A stretch of 55,773 nt of DNA from Hyphomicrobiales bacterium (GCA_028285595.1 JANQOW010000050.1:1-55773), one strand, 5' to 3'. Positions 35,512 to 44,494 are shown, counted from the stretch's first letter. The notes: a model not told the origin generated them from the letters alone. Made by a program: numbers and translations.

Positions 35512-36773
35512 ACCCAAGGTTCCATGGGGAACGTGTCGAGCTGCTTGACGCCGTCTTCGGTGACCAGAACCTGGATCTCGAGCTTCACGCACTCACGTCC
35601 GCCCTTGACCCCGGTGCAGCTTTCAACACACAAAACCATGCCTTCCTCAATCACCCCTTCATAGCCGTGGCCGCGGTCCATATCCACATGCGTGGGCACG
35701 GCCGGATACTCGTCACACAAGCCCACCCCGTGGAAGGCCACAGAGTAGCGCTGATCCCAGAATTCCTCGGGCATGCGCCAGCTCTTGTCGTTGAACTCGT
35801 GGAAGGTCATGCCAGGCTTGATGATGTTCTTGTTGTGCTCAATCTGGTTCAGCGCATGTGCATAGAGGCGCTGTTGTTCGTCTGTCGGCGGTGTGTGACC
35901 AATGGTCCAGGATCTGGAGATATCGCAGCAATACCCGTAGGGACCCACAAGGTCGGTATCGAATGACAGGAGGTCGCCGAGCTGGCCAACATGGTCCGAA
36001 CTTTCTTGGAACCAGGGATTGGTGCGCTCACCGATGGCCAGCAATCGGGTTTCGACCCATTCGCCGCCGTTGCGGATGTTCTCGTGATGCAGCTCGGCCC
36101 AGATCTCGTTTTCGGTTCGTCCAGGTTCTGAGAGATCGCGCATCCGCCACATGCCCGCTTCGCAGACCTTGATGGTCCAGTTCATGATCTCGATTTCATC
36201 GGAGCTCTTGATCATGCGGGCGGTTTCAGTGATTTCCTGGCCTTCCACAATCTCCACTCCACGCTGGCGCAAGATATCGACGCCAACAGGCTCCATCTTG
36301 TCGACCGCAAGGCGCATGTTGCCACCGCCGTGCTCGCGCAGGATGTCGGCGATTTCGTCAGCCCACTCAGCGGCCTTTTCCACGGTGCGGGGGCCTGAGG
36401 CGAAATAGAACCAGGACGTGGCGGGGCGCACTTCGTCGACGGTTTCCAGGTTCTGCGCCAGGTGCATGGCGTTGCGGTACTCGAAACAAATGGCCGGACC
36501 GTCATTGACGATCATCGCGTAGCGCGCCGCGTTGTGGAGGGTCCATACCTGCATGTCCGAGCAGTCGGTTGCATAACGGATGTTCAGCGGGTCAAAGCAG
36601 AGCAGGGCCGCCACGTCGTGCTCGGCCAGCTTCTCGCGTATGCGCTGTTGGCGATAGCCCCGGGCGCGCACCAGCGTGTCGTGGGAAATGGGGTTTTTGA
36701 GCGGGCGGCCTGCCGCTTGTTCATTCAGGTATTGCGGCTTCTCGCCGATCAGAGGGTCGGAAATTTTATCCAT
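35508..36773 (-). CDS. M24-family protein, probable DMSP lyase DddP
   Basis: The 421-residue protein has the creatinase/aminopeptidase P fold but resembles DddP, the M24-type dimethylsulfoniopropionate lyase, more than peptidases. Metal residues appear as D272 and D274 (FDTDL), D284 (CDISRSW), H348 (FHGVGLCDE), E384 (LCVES) and E399 (KLEIQ). These map, with a constant offset of 22-23, onto the six ligands I recall for Ruegeria DddP. The recalled catalytic Asp maps to D354 and the active-site Tyr to Y343. Blocks CFDPLNIRYATD and GEWVETRLL also fit. GGAG precedes the ATG. DMSP cleavage to DMS and acrylate is inferred; other M24 hydrolase activity is possible. Confidence 0.75.
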   Translation of the reverse strand: MDKISDPLIGEKPQYLNEQAAGRPLKNPISHDTLVRARGYRQQRIREKLAEHDVAALLCFDPLNIRYATDCSDMQVWTLHNAARYAMIVNDGPAICFEYRNAMHLAQNLETVDEVRPATSWFYFASGPRTVEKAAEWADEIADILREHGGGNMRLAVDKMEPVGVDILRQRGVEIVEGQEITETARMIKSSDEIEIMNWTIKVCEAGMWRMRDLSEPGRTENEIWAELHHENIRNGGEWVETRLLAIGERTNPWFQESSDHVGQLGDLLSFDTDLVGPYGYCCDISRSWTIGHTPPTDEQQRLYAHALNQIEHNKNIIKPGMTFHEFNDKSWRMPEEFWDQRYSVAFHGVGLCDEYPAVPTHVDMDRGHGYEGVIEEGMVLCVESCTGVKGGRECVKLEIQVLVTEDGVKQLDTFPMEPWV

Positions 36774-36836
36774 TGGCCATCTCCACTTCTGCTAAAAAGT
36801 TGCCTGAATTTGGTGCCTGCGACAAGGTGGATTCGT

Positions 36837-37301
36837 ATGTGCGTAGATGTAAAAAATTCAACCGCTTGCGGCCGTTTTGGCCCGAGGGGGCTTGGGATCG
36901 CCCTGCTGGTCTGGCTGGCTTTGGCCGGCAGTGTTCACGGGCAAGCGCGCAGTGCGCCGGATGCGCCCTTTGTCTCCGGAGCGGAGTTTCGGGTGATGTG
37001 CACCTCAAACTGGGGAAATCCGGCCTATCTGGAGATGTACGCGGCCTGCCGCGCCTATGTGGCAGCCGTGGCTGATATCCTGGCTCAGGGCGAGGCGGTG
37101 GCGTCTTACCGGGCCTGTTTTGACGAGGACGTGAGCAAAGGCCGCGCGGCAGAGGCGGTGATTACGTGGCTGCGCAATCATCCTGGCCAAACGGAGCGTT
37201 CTGCCACCCAGTTGGCAGCGTCCGCCCTGGCAAGAACGTATCCGTGCCCGTTCAGCCCGGCAGGGGGGAAGGCCGGACGGGACCCAAGCCCCGTCCGGTA
37301 A
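36837..37301 (+). CDS. Rap1a/Tai-domain periplasmic protein
   Basis: The 154-residue protein has a signal peptide (about residues 1-36, GLGIALLVWLALAGSVHGQA) and a domain with the Rap1a/Tai4 pattern: CRAYVAAVADI, a later paired Cys (ACFDEDV), then VITWLRNHPGQTERSATQLAASAL and TYPCP. Such proteins bind cell-wall-degrading type VI amidases as immunity partners, but the fold is also widespread outside T6SS. No effector or T6SS gene is near. It starts after AAGGTGG, divergent from the M24 gene, and converges on the coiled-coil gene. Confidence 0.72.
   Translation: MCVDVKNSTACGRFGPRGLGIALLVWLALAGSVHGQARSAPDAPFVSGAEFRVMCTSNWGNPAYLEMYAACRAYVAAVADILAQGEAVASYRACFDEDVSKGRAAEAVITWLRNHPGQTERSATQLAASALARTYPCPFSPAGGKAGRDPSPVR
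37273..37298. terminator. Hairpin between convergent Rap1a and coiled-coil genes
   Basis: CCGGACGGG and CCCGTCCGG make a perfect nine-pair stem around an 8-base loop, within the last codons of the Rap1a gene and 12 bases past the stop of the opposite gene. There is no T-tract on either side. It may protect or separate the two 3' ends. Confidence 0.5.
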
Positions 37302-37309
37302 AGAACCGT

Positions 37310-37966
37310 TTAGTTGGTGCTGGTGCTTGCCAACTGTGCCTTCAAGTCGGTGACCATCTTGTTCAAGTCGTCGATGTTGGCCGATTGCTCTTCAATGGTT
37401 TTGGCCTTTTCATCCACGTCTTTGCTGAGCTCGTCGACCTTCGATGTTGCCGCAGCCGCACGGTCTTTCAGCTCATTGAGCGTAGCGGTGAGACCATCGA
37501 GTTTTTCCTGCAGTCCGCTGGATTTCAGCTTCTCCGCAGCGAGCTCTTCGGTTTTGGCTTTGAGACCTGCTACCGTTTCGCTCAGTTCACCGGACTTGGA
37601 GGTCAGCTCTTTGGCTTTCGCGGCCAGATCAGCCCCCAATTGCTCGATCTTTGTTTTGCCGTCGCCCAACATGGCTTTGCCCTCGGCAAGAGCTGTTTCC
37701 AGTCCGGAAATCTTCTCGGTCAGGCCAGTTCCTGCTTTCGTCTGTTCGTCGAGCGCCTTGGTTTTTTCGGCGAGCTGTGAGTTGAGCTCAGTGACTTTAT
37801 CGCTGGCTGCCTTTGCGCTGGCCTTGTGCTCGTCGATCGTTTGGGTCAGAGCGGAGACCTCTTGCGTCAGCCGGCTGTTTTGCGGCTGAGCATACAATGA
37901 TGCCGCGACCGCACCCGCGGCAAGCGCCGCTAGATGTGTGAATAGTTTTTTTCCGCCTTCGGGCAT
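37310..37966 (-). CDS. Membrane-anchored coiled-coil protein
   Basis: The 218-residue protein begins with one short hydrophobic helix (LFTHLAALAAGAVAASLYA) and continues as an unbroken Lys/Glu/Ala/Ser-rich coiled coil (heptads such as LTEKISGLETALAEGK) to the end. No enzyme motif is visible. Topology suggests a stalk in the periplasm or cytoplasm that holds or spaces partners. AGAGGA precedes the ATG at 37966. Not recognised as a named family. Confidence 0.65.
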   Translation of the reverse strand: MPEGGKKLFTHLAALAAGAVAASLYAQPQNSRLTQEVSALTQTIDEHKASAKAASDKVTELNSQLAEKTKALDEQTKAGTGLTEKISGLETALAEGKAMLGDGKTKIEQLGADLAAKAKELTSKSGELSETVAGLKAKTEELAAEKLKSSGLQEKLDGLTATLNELKDRAAAATSKVDELSKDVDEKAKTIEEQSANIDDLNKMVTDLKAQLASTSTN

Positions 37967-38143
37967 GTTGTCCTCTTTCAATGGTTGTGCCAACTCAACC
38001 AGTGTTCCGCTCACGGAGTTAAAGAATAGCCTGAGGGATAGACACTTGCTTGGTTGCGCACGCGTTCGTTCAACGGTTTCCCTGGGACGCGATTACACGG
38101 GGTTGTGGCGGTTGTCGAGTCTCGACTTCCGCAAATCCTGCGC

Positions 38144-38602
38144 TCAATAACCGTCCAGTTCGCCGCGGATCACGTAGCGCAGGATGTCAGCCACTTGGGC
38201 TGGAGTTTCGGTGACGGCCAGAGCGGCTGCGTCGACCTCCTTCAAGGCGTGCTGGTGGTCTTGCCCGTGCATGATGATGAGGGCCTTGCCCAGGGCTGAG
38301 GCATAGCCCGCGTCGAAGGCGGCGTTCCATTGCTTGTACTTTTCCCCAAAGCGCACCACCACAACATCGGCTTTCTCGATCAGCGAGCGGGTGCGGATGG
38401 CGTTGAGATTGGCTCCCTTGTTGTCATGCCAGAACTTGTTCTGCTCCGCGCCCAAAATGGCAACCCCGCAATCATCGGAGGCGGCGTGATTGGTGACGGG
38501 TGCGGAAAACTCCACCGGCAGCCCGGCCTTGGTGACTGCGGCTTCGATTTCGGCGCGCCAATCGGTGTGAATTTCGCCCGACAGGTATACATTCCAGGAC
38601 AT
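38144..38602 (-). CDS. YtoQ family protein
   Basis: The 152-residue protein matches the YtoQ family, a nucleoside 2-deoxyribosyltransferase-like fold: WNVYLSGEIHTDWR at the start, then LEKADVVVVRFGEKYKQWNAAFDAGYASALGKALI-type Rossmann features (cited in part), and HALKEVDAAALAV. Function is unknown; a base-exchange or hydrolase role has been proposed from the fold. AAGGAG is 7 bases before the ATG at 38602; a longer frame to 38869 overlaps the divergent gene. Confidence 0.85.
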   Translation of the reverse strand: MSWNVYLSGEIHTDWRAEIEAAVTKAGLPVEFSAPVTNHAASDDCGVAILGAEQNKFWHDNKGANLNAIRTRSLIEKADVVVVRFGEKYKQWNAAFDAGYASALGKALIIMHGQDHQHALKEVDAAALAVTETPAQVADILRYVIRGELDGY

Positions 38603-38627
38603 CGATTGCTCCTTTCGATCAGGGAAT

Positions 38628-38645
38628 AGGGATATTGTTATCCCT
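38628..38645. promoter_or_regulatory. Short palindrome in the divergent ytoQ / solute-receptor gap
   Basis: AGGGATA-ttgt-TATCCCT forms a perfect seven-pair inverted repeat about 26 bases upstream of the ytoQ-like ATG. It is the only clear structure in the 175-base gap and could be an operator for either gene. Confidence 0.35.
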
Positions 38646-38777
38646 GCAAAGCACGATATTGTGTCATGGCACCATGCGGTGAATTGTGCCAAGCTGGCAA
38701 GGATGGCCGGGATCGATGGGCCGTGAGCCGAACAGCCGCTGCGGCGGGGTGCTCGCAGACTAACAGGGAGTTTTCCA

Positions 38778-40379
38778 ATGACAGGAATTGACGATCTAAA
38801 GACTAAGGTGGTGAAAGGAAGCTTGAACCGCCGCGACTTCATGCAGCGGGCGATCGCCGCTGGCGTCACCGTGGCAGCCGCGACGACGGCCTACGAGAGC
38901 GCGCTGGCGATGACCCCGAAAAAGGGCGGGCACTTTAAGCAAGCCCTGACGGGCGGTGGCACCAGCGATGTGCTTGACCCGGCCCAGACCCTAGACACAT
39001 TCATGATCAATGTGAGCTTTGGCCAGTTGCGCAACTGTTTGACGGAGATTGGATCCGACGGCCAATTGACCGGTGAGCTGGCAGAAAGCTGGGAAGCTTC
39101 GCCGGATGCGAAGACTTGGACCTTCAAGCTGCGCAAGGGCGTGGAGTTCCACAATGGCAAAACCATGGATGCCAATGATGTGGTGAATTCGTTCAACCAC
39201 CACCGCGGTAAGGATTCCAAATCGGCCGCCAAGGGCATCATCGAGCCGGTTACGGACGTTAAGGCCGATGGCAACGACACTGTTGTGTTCACCCTTTCGG
39301 GTGGCAATGCGGACTTCCCGTTCCTGGTCAGCGACTATCACTTGTGCATCTGCCCGGCGAAAGATGACAGCATTGATTGGCAATCCGGTACTGGCACCGG
39401 TGCTTATGTGCTGGAGAAGTTCGAGGCAGGCGTCAATGCCACGGTGAAACGCAATCCAAACTACTGGAAAGAGGGCAGGGCGTTCTTTGACTCTGTAGAA
39501 AACCTCTTCATCGCCGATGTGGTGGCCCGCACCAACGCCCTGAAATCGGGCGAGGTCCATTGCATGACCAACCTCGATCTCAAAACTGTGCATCTGTTGA
39601 AACGCGACAAGAATCTGAACATCTTCCCGACCAACGGGAACAAGCAGGCGACGTTCCCGATGTTCACGAACACCGCACCGTTTGACAATGTGGATGTGCG
39701 CACCGCTTTGAAACTGGCCATCAACCGTGAAGAGCTGCTTCAGAAGATCGCGAAAGGCCAGGGCGAGTTGGGCAACGATAACCCGATTGGTCCGGCGAAC
39801 GTTTATCGTGCGACCGCTGATGAGCTGCCGCAACGGGCCTATGATCCCGATAAGGCAAAGCATCACCTGAAGAAGGCTGGAATGGAGAACCTGAAGGTCA
39901 GCCTCAGCACGTCCGACACTGCGTTTGACGGCGCTGTGGACTCCACTCAGCTTTACGCTGAATCCGCCAAAGCGGCCGGTATCCAGATCGACATCGTCCG
40001 GGAATCCAACGATGGCTACTGGTCCAACGTTTGGCTGAAGAAGCCATTCGTGGCGTGCTACTGGGGCGGGCGTCCGACCGAAGATTGGATCTTCTCACAG
40101 ATCTATGCAGCGGGCGCGAGCTGGAACGACACCAAATGGGCCAACGAAAGGTTCAACAAGCTGCTGGTGGAAGCCCGCGGCGAGCTGGATCCGGCCAAGC
40201 GGCGCGAGCTCTATGTGGAAATGCAGCGCATTCTCCACGACGATGGCGGCCTGATCCTGCCGATGTTCCTGGCCTATACCCATGCAGCCCGCAAGAGCGT
40301 CGGCCTGCCCAAGCAGATGGCCAGCAACTGGGAGCTGGACGGTCACAAAAACGCCGAGCGCTGGTGGATGGAATCCTAA
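38778..40379 (+). CDS. ABC transporter solute-binding protein, family 5, Tat-exported
   Basis: The 533-residue protein has a twin-arginine signal (SLNRRDFMQRAIAAGVTVAA, about residues 15-34) and the family 5 peptide/nickel/opine-binding fold: WEASPDAKTWTFKLRKGVEFHNG and NPNYWKEG are typical blocks. It binds a peptide-like, opine or glycosidic ligand in the periplasm. No permease or ATPase genes lie beside it, so its transporter must be elsewhere. AGGGAG is 8 bases before the ATG. It ends in a strong terminator facing the dehydrogenase gene. Confidence 0.9.
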   Translation: MTGIDDLKTKVVKGSLNRRDFMQRAIAAGVTVAAATTAYESALAMTPKKGGHFKQALTGGGTSDVLDPAQTLDTFMINVSFGQLRNCLTEIGSDGQLTGELAESWEASPDAKTWTFKLRKGVEFHNGKTMDANDVVNSFNHHRGKDSKSAAKGIIEPVTDVKADGNDTVVFTLSGGNADFPFLVSDYHLCICPAKDDSIDWQSGTGTGAYVLEKFEAGVNATVKRNPNYWKEGRAFFDSVENLFIADVVARTNALKSGEVHCMTNLDLKTVHLLKRDKNLNIFPTNGNKQATFPMFTNTAPFDNVDVRTALKLAINREELLQKIAKGQGELGNDNPIGPANVYRATADELPQRAYDPDKAKHHLKKAGMENLKVSLSTSDTAFDGAVDSTQLYAESAKAAGIQIDIVRESNDGYWSNVWLKKPFVACYWGGRPTEDWIFSQIYAAGASWNDTKWANERFNKLLVEARGELDPAKRRELYVEMQRILHDDGGLILPMFLAYTHAARKSVGLPKQMASNWELDGHKNAERWWMES

Positions 40380-40404
40380 GCCATCGCTCAGGTGTAAACA
40401 AAAA

Positions 40405-40430
40405 AGAGGCGGGCTCCAGGGCCCGCCTCT
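40405..40430. terminator. Bidirectional intrinsic terminator
   Basis: AGAGGCGGGC and GCCCGCCTCT form a perfect ten-pair stem with a TCCAGG loop, 25 bases after the solute-receptor stop and 23 bases beyond the opposite gene's stop. A run of A before it (40400-40405) gives a T-tract for minus-strand transcripts; the plus strand has CTTCGTTT. It serves both convergent genes. Confidence 0.85.
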
Positions 40431-40453
40431 CTTCGTTTATAGGGGGTGCGCGA

Positions 40454-42886
40454 TTAGGTGCGCATGCACTTGGCTTCCGGGTCGAACAGAGGCTCGCGCT
40501 GCAGCGCGGCGGGGCGCATCTCGCCAAGCACCTCGATCTCGAACTTGCCGTTTGAGCCATCTTCCAGAAGCTTGGCCGGGATGTAGCCGATGGCGACCGA
40601 CTTGCCGGCATTGTGGGCGTAGCCGCCGGAGGTGACCCAGCCCACAACCTCGCCGTCATGCCAGACGGGTTCGTCGCCAATCACATCTGCATCCAAAGCG
40701 TCCACCGTGAAGGTGACGAGTTTGCGCTCAGGACCTTCTTCTTTCTCCTTCATGGCCGCATCGCGTCCAATGAAGTCGTTCTTGGTGTAGCTGACAAAAC
40801 GGTCCAGGCCGGCCTCAACCGGTCCATAGATGGGTCGGAACTCAGTGGCCCAGGAGCCGAAGCTCTTTTCCACCCGCATGGAGTTCAGTGCCCGGCCACC
40901 GAAGAGGCGCAAGCCAAACTCCTCGCCTTCGCTCATCAGCAGGTCGAAGAGCACGCGCTGATATTCCGGCTTCACCCAGATCTCGTACCCAAGGTCGCCG
41001 GTGAAGGTGACACGGCCGACGAGGGCAGGGACGAGGCCCAAATCCATCTCGCGGATGTCCATGAACTTGAAAGCCTCATGGGAGACATCATGCCGGGTGA
41101 TCTTCTGCAGAAGTGCCCGGGACTTGGGCCCTGCGATCGACAGGCCCACCAGGTCAAGATCGTGATTGCGGATGGTCACGCCGCTTTCCGGCAGGTGGTG
41201 CTCGAACCAGCGCATGTGGTATTCCTGAGCGTTACCGGAGCCGAAGATGAAGAAACGCTCATCGTCCAGTTTGGCGACGGTGAAATCGCCGATCAGCTTA
41301 CCGTTCGGGTTGAGCATAGGGCTGAGGCTCATGCGCCCCTTGCGTGGGATCTTGTTGGCCAGGATGTAGCTGAGCCAGGTTTCGGCCCCTTCGCCGGTGA
41401 TCTCGTATTTGGCGAAGGTGGAGATTTCAATCATGCCCACGCCGCCGCGCACCGCGGCCACTTCTTCGGCCACCATGGGGTGGGAGTTGGAGCGGCGGAA
41501 GGAGAACTCATCGATCGGCTCTTTGCCCTTCTCTTGGTACCACAGAGCGTTTTCCAGACCGAACGCACAGCCGAACACCGCGTTGTTTTCTTTCAAGAGG
41601 TCGTAGATGGGGGTGGTGCGCAAGGGGCGGGCCGCTTCCAGCTCTTCGTTCGGGAAGGTGATGGAGAAGCGCCGGCCATAGTTTTCGCGCACCTTGGCGT
41701 TGGTGTAGGCCAGGTTTGCATAAGAGCCGTAGCGCGCCACATCCATGGCCCACACATCAAAGCCCGGATCGCCATCCACGATCCAGTTGGCCAGCGCCAG
41801 GCCGACGCCGCCGCCCTGGCTGAAGCCTGCCATCACGCCTGTGGCCAGCCAATGGTTGGGCAGGCCGCGCACCGGACCGATCACCGGGTTGCCGTCAGGG
41901 GCAAAGGTGAAGGGGCCGTTGATAACGTTCTTGATGCCCGCATTCTGGAAGGGCGGATAACGGTCAAAGCCGCGCTCCAGATTGTCGGCGATCTGATCAA
42001 GGTTCGGCGGCAGAAGCTCCATGGAGAAGTCCCAGGGGCTTTCCACCTCGTGCCAGGGGATGCCGTTCTTCTCGTAGGTGCCCATCAGCATGCCGGAGCG
42101 TTCCTGGCGCATGTAGATTTCACCATCGAAGTCGATGACGTGATAGAGTTCTTTGCCGGTTTCCTTGTTGAAGTTGACGACCTCTTCCATCTCTTCGGTG
42201 ATGATGTACTGGTGCGCCATGGCCAAAAGCGGCAACTCCAGGCCCACCATGCGGCCGACCTCGCGGCCCCAGAGACCGCCTGCATTGACGATATGCTCAG
42301 CGTGGATGGTGCCGTTCTCCGTCACCACGTCCCAGGTGCCGTCGGGGCGCTGGTTGAGCTCGGTGACCCGGTTTTGCCGGTAAACTTCAGCGCCGTTCTT
42401 GCGGGCTGCCTTGGCATAAGCGTGGGTAGTGCCTGAGGGGTCCAGGTGGCCTTCCAGCGGGTGCCACATCGCGCCGATGAACTTTGAGGGGTCCATGAGC
42501 GGGAACAGCTCTGCGGCTTTCTCCACGGAAATCAGCTCGGTTTGAACGCCCAGATAGCGGTTCTTCGCGTGGGCGCCTTTGAGCCAGTCCCAGCGGTCCT
42601 GGTTGGAGACCAGCATGACACCGCCCGTCACGTGGATGCCGGTGGCCTGCTCTGACAACTCTTCGATCTCTTTGTAGAGGCCGATGGTGTATTCCTGGAG
42701 CTTGGCCACGTTGGGGTCGCCGTTCAGAGTGTGGAAGCCCCCGGCTGCGTGCCAGGTGGAGCCGGAGGTCAGCTCGTTGCGTTCTACGAGAACAACATCG
42801 GTCCAGCCCCGTTTGGTGAGGTGGTAGAGGACGCTACATCCAACAACACCGCCCCCAATGACGACGACTTGCGCGCTCGATTTCAT
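40454..42886 (-). CDS. Dimethylglycine/sarcosine dehydrogenase-like flavoprotein with GcvT domain
   Basis: The 810-residue protein joins a DAO-type FAD oxidase (about 1-370; VVVIGGGVVGCSVLYHL), an FAO_M linker and a GcvT-type aminomethyltransferase with its C-terminal barrel (about 410-800). STWHAAG contains the histidine that carries covalent FAD in dimethylglycine dehydrogenase. Such enzymes demethylate N-methylated glycines and hand the one-carbon unit to tetrahydrofolate on the GcvT domain. GGAG lies 9 bases before the ATG at 42886, so this start is preferred over the ATG at 42901. It fits osmolyte (betaine, choline) breakdown; exact N-methyl substrate is open. Confidence 0.88.
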   Translation of the reverse strand: MKSSAQVVVIGGGVVGCSVLYHLTKRGWTDVVLVERNELTSGSTWHAAGGFHTLNGDPNVAKLQEYTIGLYKEIEELSEQATGIHVTGGVMLVSNQDRWDWLKGAHAKNRYLGVQTELISVEKAAELFPLMDPSKFIGAMWHPLEGHLDPSGTTHAYAKAARKNGAEVYRQNRVTELNQRPDGTWDVVTENGTIHAEHIVNAGGLWGREVGRMVGLELPLLAMAHQYIITEEMEEVVNFNKETGKELYHVIDFDGEIYMRQERSGMLMGTYEKNGIPWHEVESPWDFSMELLPPNLDQIADNLERGFDRYPPFQNAGIKNVINGPFTFAPDGNPVIGPVRGLPNHWLATGVMAGFSQGGGVGLALANWIVDGDPGFDVWAMDVARYGSYANLAYTNAKVRENYGRRFSITFPNEELEAARPLRTTPIYDLLKENNAVFGCAFGLENALWYQEKGKEPIDEFSFRRSNSHPMVAEEVAAVRGGVGMIEISTFAKYEITGEGAETWLSYILANKIPRKGRMSLSPMLNPNGKLIGDFTVAKLDDERFFIFGSGNAQEYHMRWFEHHLPESGVTIRNHDLDLVGLSIAGPKSRALLQKITRHDVSHEAFKFMDIREMDLGLVPALVGRVTFTGDLGYEIWVKPEYQRVLFDLLMSEGEEFGLRLFGGRALNSMRVEKSFGSWATEFRPIYGPVEAGLDRFVSYTKNDFIGRDAAMKEKEEGPERKLVTFTVDALDADVIGDEPVWHDGEVVGWVTSGGYAHNAGKSVAIGYIPAKLLEDGSNGKFEIEVLGEMRPAALQREPLFDPEAKCMRT

Positions 42887-43039
42887 GTGCTTGATCTCCA
42901 TCGCCCGGCCAATGTTGCGTGCGGGCCTTCAAAACAGTTTGGTACGATGGATGGAATACCTAAGCGGCGCGAGGCGCAAGCGCATTTTCGACGTGGAACT
43001 GGCCCTGTGCGACGGTGCGTGCTGGCCCCTTGGGCGCGA

Positions 43040-43405
43040 TTACAGGAGTTTCTTGGAGGGGCCGATCAGTTCGCGCGGGGCCAGATCACATTCCGCGGGC
43101 CATTTTTCCTGAAGCCAGGCCACGTTCGCGTCATCCCAAAGAGCAATCTGGTCGAAGTGATAGATGCCAAGATCGTTGAGGGCCGTTTCCGCTTTTAAGC
43201 TGAGACCGGGGATCTGGGTCAGGTCATCTGGCCGGTCGCGACGTGCCGCCGCCAGCAGCCAAGGTTTTGTGCGGTATTTCGACGGCCGTGGGATGCGCGG
43301 CAGGTCCTGCTGGGCCAGGCGCTTGGCCGACGGCTTATAGTGCACAATGGCGGTCTGGCGAGGGGCGCTTTTCTTCTGGCCCCGGTTCACAACGATGGTT
43401 TCCAT
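43040..43405 (-). CDS. Small helix-hairpin-helix domain protein
   Basis: The 121-residue protein has a basic N-terminal half and a C-terminal HhH-like module (DLTQIPGLSLKAETALNDLGIYHFDQIA, cited in part), of the kind found at the ends of NuoE- and L21-type alphaproteobacterial proteins. The module usually contacts nucleic acid or protein. GAGGTGAGG precedes the ATG at 43405. It sits between the desaturase and the dehydrogenase gene on the same strand but with ordinary spacing. Function unknown. Confidence 0.7.
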   Translation of the reverse strand: METIVVNRGQKKSAPRQTAIVHYKPSAKRLAQQDLPRIPRPSKYRTKPWLLAAARRDRPDDLTQIPGLSLKAETALNDLGIYHFDQIALWDDANVAWLQEKWPAECDLAPRELIGPSKKLL

Positions 43406-43474
43406 CGACCTCACCTCGATGATACTCAAACGACAGTCGGAGGAAACTGTAGGGCGAAATTGCAAACCAGACGT

Positions 43475-44422
43475 TTATTTCTGCCAGTGCGGCTTGTGTT
43501 CTGAGACCATAAACGGATGGGGCACAGGCTGATGGGGCCGAAACAGGTTTTGCAGGATGAGCCGGCCGTACCCGCCGATGAAATAGCCTCTGTTGCGCGT
43601 GAGATACGCGCTGCGCCGGCCTCTATACTCGGCCGGGAGCGCATACCAGGCCATGGAGGGATGGGCATGGTGCGCAGCGTGGAGATTGTTGTTCAGATAC
43701 AACAGGCTCATCAGCCAGTTGGTTTCGATCACAGCCGTGCGGCCCTCGGGCAGTTCGTGAGCCCGGTGTTCCGCATAGGACCGCAGCAGGGTCAGTGACG
43801 TTCCCGGCCATACAAAATAGACCAGATATTCCAGCAAGCTGAGGTCACAAACCACCAGCACCCACACCAATACCAGGGCAACAGCCGGGATGTGCACCAA
43901 CCAGGCGCGGATGACCCGGCGGTCATTGGCCAGTGCAGCCCGCATCTCGCCCACAAGGAAACGCGTGACGCTCACAAAAGGCCCTATCAGCAGCCGACCG
44001 GCCGCCGTGTTGTTCACCGTCAGCAGCCAACGGGTGGGGCGCCAGACATCCGTCCAGTCCTTGGGCGTCAAGAACCAGCTTTCCGGATCGTCATAGGGGT
44101 CTGTGAGGCGTTCATCGTTATGATGCACCCGGTGAAGGTGGTAATAGCGCCGGAAAGGCACCCAGAGCACCAGATTGGGAAAGACGAGCGCCTCGTTAAT
44201 GGATTTGTTGCCGGTCGGGTGACCGTGCACCGCTTCATGAGTGAGCGAGCCATGCAGGCAGACAATGTACCCGCCAATCGGGATCAGCAGCCACCAGGGC
44301 AGTGCATATGCGAACCACGTCAGGGCCCCGAACGCTGCATATATGGCCGCTGCCAGCCACACGGTGCGCCACTCAGTTGCCTCGGTTTTGCCGCGGACGA
44401 TACGTCCTGTGCCCGATGTCAT
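43475..44422 (-). CDS. Membrane fatty acid desaturase
   Basis: The 315-residue membrane protein has the three histidine boxes of integral di-iron desaturases: THEAVHGH near residue 61, HRVHH with following DER near 97, and NNLHAAHHAHP near 244. Several long hydrophobic segments flank them. It introduces a double bond or hydroxyl into an acyl lipid or carotenoid. The start at 44422 has AGGGAG directly touching the ATG, which is unusually close. A GTG at 44530 has better spacing but the intervening codons look A/T-rich and non-coding. Confidence 0.85.
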   Translation of the reverse strand: MTSGTGRIVRGKTEATEWRTVWLAAAIYAAFGALTWFAYALPWWLLIPIGGYIVCLHGSLTHEAVHGHPTGNKSINEALVFPNLVLWVPFRRYYHLHRVHHNDERLTDPYDDPESWFLTPKDWTDVWRPTRWLLTVNNTAAGRLLIGPFVSVTRFLVGEMRAALANDRRVIRAWLVHIPAVALVLVWVLVVCDLSLLEYLVYFVWPGTSLTLLRSYAEHRAHELPEGRTAVIETNWLMSLLYLNNNLHAAHHAHPSMAWYALPAEYRGRRSAYLTRNRGYFIGGYGRLILQNLFRPHQPVPHPFMVSEHKPHWQK

Positions 44423-44482
44423 CTCCCTTTCAGTCCCCAAATACTCAACACCCCAATTGCGCCATATTCGCTCAAGATGGGG

Positions 44483-44494
44483 ATTTTGCAAAAT
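44483..44494. promoter_or_regulatory. Perfect 12-base palindrome ATTTTGCAAAAT
   Basis: This A/T-rich palindrome lies in the roughly 292-base divergent gap between the desaturase and GST genes, about 60 bases upstream of the desaturase start. It is a plausible regulator site or part of the desaturase promoter. The rest of that gap shows no gene. Confidence 0.4.

Noticed and set aside
36462-36836. Upstream extension of the Rap1a gene to 36462
   Set aside because: It would overlap the M24 gene and lose the signal peptide; the ATG at 36837 with AAGGTGG fits both.
40613-42436. 607-residue frame on the plus strand
   Set aside because: It lies entirely inside the dimethylglycine-dehydrogenase-like gene and reads as its GC-rich antisense shadow, with no domain pattern.
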